Positions 57,897 to 64,000 of a DNA stretch of 64,000 nucleotides are shown one piece after another. Within the stretch, counting starts at the first letter, position 1. Each line of letters opens with the position of its first letter. Source of the stretch: Streptomyces radiopugnans (GTDB taxonomy: Bacteria > Actinomycetota > Actinomycetes > Streptomycetales > Streptomycetaceae); assembly GCF_900110735.1 (NCBI RefSeq), contig NZ_FOET01000011.1:142817-206816 (forward strand), written 5' to 3'. The notes beneath the pieces are model-generated. The model worked only from the letters and a program-made list of their open reading frames with translations, made no database searches and was not told where the DNA came from. The translations under genes and the position numbers were made by a program.

Positions 57897-58429
57897 GCGG
57901 CGACGTTGGCGCGGGTGGCGCAGCGGTCGGAGCAGTAGCGCCGGGAGCGGTTGGTCGAGGTGTCCAGGTAGGCGTTGCGGCAGGGGTCGGCCTGGCAGAT
58001 GCCCAGCCGGTCCACGCCCAGGTCGGTGAGGTGGAAGGCCAGGCCCATGCAGGCGATGGCCGCGTATCCGGCGGTGGCGTTGGCGGGGTGGTCGGCCAGG
58101 TGCATGTGCCAGCGGGGGCGGCCGGCGTCGTCCAGGTGGTCGTGGCCTGAGATCTGCGGGCTGGCGGGGAACTCCATCAGCAGGGCGTTGAGCAGATCCA
58201 CGGCCCTGGTCTCGTCCCCCTCCGAGGCGGCCGCGAAGACCGCGCGCAGCCGTGTGCGCACCCCGCGCAGCCGGGTCACGTCGGCCTCCGTGGCGCGCCG
58301 CGCGGCGCTCTGGCCCGGGCCGAAGAGGGCGCGTACGGCTTCCACGGAGGTGAGCGTGTCCTCGCCGCGCTGCGGCTGCTCGGTGTTGACCAGCCGCACG
58401 GCGAAGTCCGAGTAATAGTTCAGTTCCAC
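57815..58429 (-). CDS. CGNR zinc-finger (ABATE domain) putative regulator
   Basis: This 204-residue protein has an ABATE-type N-terminal domain and a C-terminal CGNR-type zinc finger. Zinc cysteines lie in C-Q-A-D-P-C-R-N near residue 148 and Y-C-S-D-R-C near residue 167; the R-R-Y-C-S-D-R-C-A-T-R-A-N-V block is typical. Such proteins are thought to be transcriptional regulators. The GTG start has AAGGA 6 nt upstream. It overlaps sodX tail to tail. Confidence 0.88.
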   Translation of the reverse strand: MELNYYSDFAVRLVNTEQPQRGEDTLTSVEAVRALFGPGQSAARRATEADVTRLRGVRTRLRAVFAAASEGDETRAVDLLNALLMEFPASPQISGHDHLDDAGRPRWHMHLADHPANATAGYAAIACMGLAFHLTDLGVDRLGICQADPCRNAYLDTSTNRSRRYCSDRCATRANVAAYRARKRLENSGRSAEKTQPSNAPGVR

Positions 58430-58528
58430 TTGTGGTCCTTACGGGTGCGCTCTATGGTCGTGGGGAGGAGCGAGTAAGGGTCGCTTCTCGATACAGGCTA
58501 TTACGTATCCAGGGTGCAGGGGGTCGTC

Positions 58529-59371
58529 ATGACGGAGACGGACACGGGGACCGGTACGGGTGCCGGGACGGAAGCCGAGGTGCAGGGGAACGCGGCGGCG
58601 GGCACGGCGCAGGGCGAGCGGTGGCGGCGCTGGCAGGAGAGCTGGGACCGGCAGCAGGAGTGGTACCTGCCCGACCGGGAGGAACGCTTCGGGGCGATGC
58701 TCGACGCCGTCGAGGCGCTGGTGGGGACCGAGCCGAAGGTGCTGGACCTGGCCTGCGGCACGGGAAGCATCACCGGCCGGCTGCTGCGCCGTTTCCCCGG
58801 GGCCACCAGCACCGGGGTGGACCTCGACCCGGCCCTGCTGACCATCGCGCGCGGCCACTTCGCCGCCGACCCCCGCGCCGCGTTCGTCACCGCCGATCTG
58901 CGCGACGAGCGGTGGACGGACGCCCTGCCGCACCGGGGGTACGACGCGGTGCTCACCTCCACCGCGCTGCACTGGCTGCGCACCGACGAGTTGCGGGCGC
59001 TGTACGGGCGGCTCGCGGGCGTCCTGCGCGACGGCGGGATCCTCGTCAACGCCGACCACATGCCCGACCCCGCCACGCCCCGGATCAACGAGGCCGTGAA
59101 CGCCTTCCACCGGGCGCGGCGCGAGCGCGAGAAGGCCGCGGGCGCCCAGGACTGGGCGGACTGGTGGGCGGCGGCCGCCGCCGATCCGGTGCTGGCGGAG
59201 CCGGCCGCCGAGCGCTTCCGGATCTTCGGCGACCCGGTGGCGGGGGACCACGCCGACGGCGAGACGCAGTCCGCGGCCTGGCACGTGGAGGCGATGCGCG
59301 CGGCGGGCTTCGCCGAGGCGCGTCCGGTGTGGGCGTCGCCGGCCGACACGATGGTGCTCGGCCTGAAGTGA
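58529..59371 (+). CDS. Class I SAM-dependent methyltransferase
   Basis: This 280-residue protein has a Rossmann methyltransferase core: the SAM-binding motif V-L-D-L-A-C-G-T-G-S near residue 75, an acidic motif II (G-V-D-L-D) near residue 101 and A-D-L-R near residue 128. The acceptor is unknown. The first 30 residues are Thr/Gly-rich. AGGGGG lies 6 nt before the ATG at 58529. It is divergent from the CGNR gene, which might regulate it. Confidence 0.85.
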   Translation: MTETDTGTGTGAGTEAEVQGNAAAGTAQGERWRRWQESWDRQQEWYLPDREERFGAMLDAVEALVGTEPKVLDLACGTGSITGRLLRRFPGATSTGVDLDPALLTIARGHFAADPRAAFVTADLRDERWTDALPHRGYDAVLTSTALHWLRTDELRALYGRLAGVLRDGGILVNADHMPDPATPRINEAVNAFHRARREREKAAGAQDWADWWAAAAADPVLAEPAAERFRIFGDPVAGDHADGETQSAAWHVEAMRAAGFAEARPVWASPADTMVLGLK

Positions 59372-59460
59372 CCGGGACCGGCGGATGACCGGTCCCCGGG
59401 CCGTTCCCCGGGCCGGTCCCCCGACGGGGGCGGTCCGGGGCCGGCCCGGAGGCGGGAAGG

Positions 59461-59510
59461 CCGCGGGGGCGGTACGGGCCGGGGCGACCCGGCCCGTACC
59501 GCCCCCGCGG
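59461..59510. terminator. Bidirectional terminator between methyltransferase and malic enzyme
   Basis: A 21-bp perfect inverted repeat with an 8-nt loop lies between convergent genes. It is among the strongest hairpins in the window. Confidence 0.88.
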
Positions 59511-59526
59511 TCGTGTCACACGGTGC

Positions 59527-60732
59527 TCAGCGCCGCGCCACGCACTCCGCGCGGGCGGCGGCGGCGACGGCGGCGGTCACCGCCGGGGCGACCCGCTCGT
59601 CGAACGGGGAGGGGATCACGCGGTCGGCGCTCAGCTCGTCGGAGACCACCGCGGCCAGTGCCTCGGCGGCGGCCAGCTTCATGCCCTCGGTGATCGTCGA
59701 AGCCCGCACCTGGAGGGCGCCGGCGAAGATGCCGGGGAAGGCGAGGACGTTGTTGATCTGGTTCGGGTAGTCGCTGCGGCCGGTGGCGACGACCGAGGCG
59801 TACTTGCGGGCGACGTCCGGGTGGATCTCCGGAGTGGGGTTGGCCATGGCGAAGACGAAGGCGTCCTTCGCCATCCTCGCGACGGCCTCCTCGGGGACCG
59901 TGCCGCCGCTGACGCCGATGAAGACGTCGGCGCCGTCCATCGCCGACTCCAGCGACCCGCTCAGCCCCGCCTTGTTGGTGAAGCCCGCCAGCTCCCGCTT
60001 GACGTCGGTGAGGTCGGTGCGGTCGGCCGAGACGATGCCCTTGCGGTCGCAGACCGCCACATCGCCGATCCCGGCCTCCACCAGGATCCTGGCGATGGCC
60101 ACCCCGGCCGCGCCGGCCCCGGAGATGACGGCGCGCAGCTCGCCGAGCGCGACGCCGCGCAGCCGGGCGGCGTTGCGCAGCGCGGCGAGCGTGACGACCG
60201 CCGTGCCGTGCTGGTCGTCGTGGAAGACCGGGATGTCCAGGCGCTCCTGGAGCCTGCGCTCGATCTCGAAGCAGCGCGGAGCGGAGATGTCCTCCAGGTT
60301 GACGCCCCCGAAGGAGGGCGCGAGCCGGACGACGGTCTCCACGATCTCGTCCACGTCGGTGCAGTCCAGCGCGATCGGGACCGCGTCCACGCCGCCGAAC
60401 TGCTTGAAGAGGATCGCCTTGCCCTCCATCACGGGCAGGGACGCCTGCGGGCCGATGTCGCCCAGGCCCAGCACCGCGGTGCCGTCCGTGACGACCGCGA
60501 CGACCTGCGACTTCCAGGTGTAGTCGTGGACCAGTTCCGGCTGCTCGGCGATGGCGCTGCACACCTTGGCCACACCCGGCGTGTAGGCCAGGGAAAGGTC
60601 GTCCGCGTCCCGCACCGGCACGGTCGCCCGGACCGCCATCTTGCCGCCGCGGTGCAGGGCGAACGCCGGATCGATGGCCGATTCGACGCCGCCGTCCAGC
60701 TCGCCCTGGGAATTGACGATCTCCGCTGCCAC
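59527..60732 (-). CDS. NAD(P)-dependent malic enzyme
   Basis: This 401-residue enzyme converts malate to pyruvate and CO2. It is of the short bacterial type. The N-terminal malic domain has the catalytic Tyr in L-A-Y-T-P-G-V-A near residue 49 and catalytic Lys in G-K-A-I-L-F-K near residue 105; metal-binding residues lie in F-H-D-D-Q-H-G-T near residue 173, and the NAD-binding G-A-G-A-A-G near residue 205. Its GTG start has AAAGGGG 8 nt upstream. The enzyme links the TCA cycle to pyruvate and reducing power. Cofactor choice (NAD or NADP) cannot be read with confidence. Confidence 0.92.
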   Translation of the reverse strand: MAAEIVNSQGELDGGVESAIDPAFALHRGGKMAVRATVPVRDADDLSLAYTPGVAKVCSAIAEQPELVHDYTWKSQVVAVVTDGTAVLGLGDIGPQASLPVMEGKAILFKQFGGVDAVPIALDCTDVDEIVETVVRLAPSFGGVNLEDISAPRCFEIERRLQERLDIPVFHDDQHGTAVVTLAALRNAARLRGVALGELRAVISGAGAAGVAIARILVEAGIGDVAVCDRKGIVSADRTDLTDVKRELAGFTNKAGLSGSLESAMDGADVFIGVSGGTVPEEAVARMAKDAFVFAMANPTPEIHPDVARKYASVVATGRSDYPNQINNVLAFPGIFAGALQVRASTITEGMKLAAAEALAAVVSDELSADRVIPSPFDERVAPAVTAAVAAAARAECVARR

Positions 60733-61041
60733 TGTTTGACCCCTTTGCTGAAATTCCTGATCGAGGGTGGCCGCTGCCTGGTCGAGGCGCGGGCGGGCAC
60801 CACGTCCGCGGCCTGTCCGGCGGATGGGGCCACCGTCGAGGGGGGAACGGACGCCGGGCGCGTCGCACTCACGCCCTGGTCCCCGGGTGAGGGGTGTAAC
60901 TGCTCTTTCTACCGGATGAGCGCCACCGTGCACGAATGTCCTCCGTCTCACCGGCTGCCCGCGAAGTGCGCCGGACATGGGGCATCCTGGGCAAAGAGCC
61001 TGTAGAGAGGGTGGAAGACCGCTTAACACCGCAGGAGGGGA

Positions 61042-61164
61042 GTGACGAAGCTCTCCCCCCGTGTGCACGCCCCTGCTCATACGAGCGGAAGGGTGGCCGG
61101 GCGGGCGGTGGCGTACGTCTCGTCAGGCACCGATCGTTTCCGGTCGCCCGTTATCCGATTTTGA
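61042..61164 (+). CDS. Possible small protein upstream of ABC transporter
   Basis: A 40-codon frame starts with GTG shortly after the purine-rich AGGAGGGG (spacing short at about 3 nt) and ends inside the TTGACA of the downstream promoter. The product would be basic (many Arg, Val, Ser) with no recognised domain. It may be a real small gene, a leader peptide or chance. Confidence 0.25.
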   Translation: MTKLSPRVHAPAHTSGRVAGRAVAYVSSGTDRFRSPVIRF

Positions 61165-61189
61165 CATGGTTGGCATCCTGGCCTCAGGT
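61161..61189 (+). promoter_or_regulatory. Promoter of amino-acid ABC transporter operon
   Basis: TTGACA (61161-61166), a 17-bp spacer and TCAGGT (61184-61189) form a plausible housekeeping promoter, giving a leader of about 95 nt. Confidence 0.55.
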
Positions 61190-61291
61190 GTCCGGATGGC
61201 AAGATGCCCCCATCACGCAGTGTCGCCGCACGCCCCGGGCGTGCCAGGCCGACCACCGGACACTCCACATCACCCCGCAGGAGGACCCTTC

Positions 61292-62269
61292 ATGACCGCA
61301 CGCACCAACCGCCCCCTGCCCTCGGTGGAAGGCTCCCGCAGGCCGTCCGCGCGCCGGCGCCTGGCCGCCGCCGCGGCCGTCGCGCTCACCGGTTCGCTGC
61401 TGCTGACCGCGTGCGGGGACCAGACCGGCAGCGGCGGCGAGGGCGGCGGCGGAGAGGCCAAGAGCTCCGAGGCCCCGCTGTTCGACAAGCTTCCCAAGGA
61501 CATCCAGTCCGCCGGCGTCGTCAAGGTCGGCTCGGACATCGCCTACGCCCCGGTCGAGTTCTACGACGAGAACGACAAGATCGCCGGTATCGACCCCGAC
61601 CTGGGCGAGGCCCTGAGCAAGCAGCTCGGTGTCGAGTTCGAGTTCACCAACGGCACCTTCGACGGGCTGATCACCGGTCTGAACTCCGGCCGCCACGACG
61701 TGATCATGTCGGCGATGACCGACACCAAGCAGCGCCAGGAGGGCCTGGACGACAAGGGCGAGAAGGTCGGCGAGGGCGTCGACTTCGTCGACTACTTCCG
61801 GGCCGGCTCCTCGATCCTGGTCAAGAAGGGCAACCCGGAGGGCATCAAGTCCCTGGACGACCTCTGCGGCGAGACCGTCGCGCTCCAGCGCGGCACGGCG
61901 AACGAGGAGCTCGCCGAGGCGCAGAACGAGAAGTGCGACAGGCCGATCAAGATCCTCGCCTTCGACAAGGACACCGAGGCGCTCCTCCAGGTCAAGCAGG
62001 GCCGCGCGGTCGCCGACATCAACGACTACCCGGTCGCCGCGTACAACGCCAAGACCTCCGGCGGCGGCGAGGACTTCGAGGTCGTCGGCGACCAGATCGA
62101 CGCCGCCCCCTACGGCATCGCCGTCAGCAAGGAGAACACCCAGCTGCGCGACGCCATCAAGGCCGCCCTCGACGCCATCATCGACAACGGCGAGTACCAG
62201 AAGGTCCTGGAGAAGTGGGAGGTCACCGACGCCGCGGTCGAGGAGGCCACCGTCAACGGCGGCAAGTGA
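61292..62269 (+). CDS. Amino-acid ABC transporter substrate-binding lipoprotein
   Basis: This 325-residue lipoprotein has a lipobox L-T-A-C (Cys near residue 41) and a family 3 solute-binding fold, with G-I-D-P-D-L-G-E-A-L and F-D-G-L-I-T-G-L-N-S-G blocks near residues 98 and 124. A Gly/Ser/Glu spacer follows the lipid anchor. The family binds polar or charged amino acids or their derivatives; the specific ligand cannot be assigned. GGAGG lies 8 nt before the ATG. Confidence 0.9.
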   Translation: MTARTNRPLPSVEGSRRPSARRRLAAAAAVALTGSLLLTACGDQTGSGGEGGGGEAKSSEAPLFDKLPKDIQSAGVVKVGSDIAYAPVEFYDENDKIAGIDPDLGEALSKQLGVEFEFTNGTFDGLITGLNSGRHDVIMSAMTDTKQRQEGLDDKGEKVGEGVDFVDYFRAGSSILVKKGNPEGIKSLDDLCGETVALQRGTANEELAEAQNEKCDRPIKILAFDKDTEALLQVKQGRAVADINDYPVAAYNAKTSGGGEDFEVVGDQIDAAPYGIAVSKENTQLRDAIKAALDAIIDNGEYQKVLEKWEVTDAAVEEATVNGGK

Positions 62270-62312
62270 GCCGCAGCGAACCTCCGTAGCTCCACAGCAA
62301 AGGTAACTCTCC

Positions 62313-63313
62313 GTGTCCGAACCTGAAGACAAGGCACCACCCGCGCCGGCGCCGGCCCCCAACACCGAGGGCGGCGGAACCGGGGCGGGCGGTGCGGTGC
62401 CGGTGACCAAGAGCTCCCCGGTCCCGCCCGAGGCCATCAAGGCCATCCCGGTACGCCACTACGGCCGCTGGATAAGCGCCGCGATCGTGCTCGTCCTGTT
62501 CGGCCTGGTGGTGGCGGCCTTCGTCAACGCCGACATCACCTGGCCGACGGTGGGTCGCTACCTCAACCAGGAGACGATCCTCACCGGTGCGGTCAACACC
62601 CTGTGGATCACCCTGCTCGCCATGCTCATGGGTGTGGTGCTCGGCACCGTCCTCGCGGTGATGCGGCTGTCGAAGAACCCGGTGATGTCGTCCGTGGCCT
62701 GGGGCTACATCTGGGTCTTCCGCGGCACCCCCGTCCTGGTGCAGCTGCTGATCTGGTACAACCTGGCGCTGATCTTCCCGATCCTGGACCTGGGCTTCTA
62801 CCGCGACGAGATGAACGACGTGATGACGCCGTTCCTCGCCGCGCTGCTGGGCCTGGGCCTGAACGAGGCCGCCTACATGGCCGAGATCAGCCGCGCGGGC
62901 ATCCAGTCGGTGGACGAGGGCCAGACCGAGGCGGCCCACGCGCTCGGCATGACCGGCTCGCGCACCATGCGCCGCATCGTGCTGCCGCAGGCCATGCGGG
63001 TCATCATCCCGCCGACCGGCAACGAGTTCATCAACATGCTCAAGACCTCGTCGCTGGCCTACGCCATCCAGTACAGCGAGCTGCTGTTCTCCGCCACCAG
63101 GATCTCCTCGCGGAACCTGGAGGTGATGGAACTGCTGCTGGTGGCGACCATCTGGTACCTGATCCTCACCACGATCTTCAGCGTCGGCCAGTACTACCTG
63201 GAGCGCTACTTCCAGCGCGGCTCGTCCCGCAACCTGCCGCCCACACCGTGGCAGCGGGTGCGCAGGAGCCTCACCTCGTTCCGTACGCCGAGCCAGGTGG
63301 GAGGGAAGACGAT

Positions 63314-63317
<4 letters not shown>
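62313..63317 (+). CDS. Amino-acid ABC transporter permease (HisM/GlnP type)
   Basis: This 334-residue protein has a 45-residue Pro/Ala-rich cytoplasmic start and about five hydrophobic helices. The first helix near residue 55 precedes the core. The G-T-P-V-L-V-Q-L block is near residue 142, and the ATPase-docking EAA-type loop A-H-A-L-G-M-T-G near residue 208. It belongs to the family that forms homodimers or pairs with a like subunit. GTG start; it overlaps the next gene by ATGA. Confidence 0.9.

Positions 63318-64000
<683 letters not shown>

Larger units (their letters stand above)
60733..61291. other. Intergenic region between malic enzyme and ABC transporter
   Basis: This 559-bp divergent region holds a possible short gene at 61042 and a promoter at 61161. 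The rest shows no recognised feature. Confidence 0.5.

Overview
The window reads as chromosomal DNA of a Streptomyces (or very close actinomycete). It is very GC-rich with strong third-position GC bias, many GTG starts, and a set of Streptomyces marker genes: wblC, wblE, sigR-rsrA, dasR-dasABC, catR-katA, sodN-sodX and sigH with its anti-sigma gene. The gene order matches what I recall of the core S. coelicolor chromosome around SCO5190-SCO5260; this is recall, not a search. I see no transposase, integrase, phage gene, CRISPR array or rRNA, so it is core genome and not an island.

Layout. 1-7.7 kb: the antibiotic-stress regulator wblC with a small coupled gene, an ABC1 kinase, a ThiF-like protein, a YgjP-type metallopeptidase and a three-gene TerD/AIM24 operon. 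7.7-16.8 kb: NUDIX hydrolase, DUF2342 metalloprotease, NAD-dependent epimerase, moaE, a PDZ/Lon-type secreted protease, PPA1309 and a giant UPF0182 membrane protein. 16.8-19 kb: two near-identical initiator tRNAs bracketing a Sel1-repeat gene. 19-28.6 kb: catR/katA, a CBS-domain protein, hisN, a TetR regulator, rsgA-aroA, an M50-like membrane peptidase, an SRAP/YedK protein and a small alpha/beta hydrolase.

28.6-34 kb: sigR-rsrA, a TPR protein, def and two secreted M15-like cell-wall peptidases. 33.6-37.3 kb: class Ia ribonucleotide reductase nrdA-nrdB behind a cobalamin riboswitch and two NrdR boxes. 37.5-45.7 kb: GNAT and DUF3311 genes, then dasR, dasABC, a GH3 hexosaminidase and a SIS-domain sugar-phosphate enzyme (chitin/GlcNAc uptake and use). 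46.1-48.1 kb: pdtaS and wblE, the pair that neighbours whiB1 in mycobacteria. 48.4-54.3 kb: lipid kinase, small membrane protein, sigH-ushX, a frameshifted GNAT gene, a PLP-dependent deaminase-like enzyme and a DUF2267 protein. 54.5-57.9 kb: a K+ uptake pair (TrkH/TrkA type) and sodN/sodX. 57.8-64 kb: a CGNR zinc-finger protein, a methyltransferase, NAD-malic enzyme and an amino-acid ABC transporter cut by the window end.

The common thread is stress and redox homeostasis (WblC, SigR/RsrA, CatR/KatA, Ni-SOD, SigH, WblE, TerD/AIM24) together with nutrient-linked development (DasR regulon). Control signals are dense and readable: an exact SigR promoter upstream of sigR, DasR operators, NrdR boxes plus a B12 riboswitch, a CatR-type operator, a CRP-like and a BldD-like site before wblE, and at least eight genes whose -10 hexamer lies 6-7 nt before the start codon, which predicts leaderless mRNAs. 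I did not find a convincing wholly new system. The best candidates for under-described biology are the TerD/AIM24 triple operon, the small wblC-coupled protein, the lone ThiF/TOMM-like protein and the tandem secreted peptidases.
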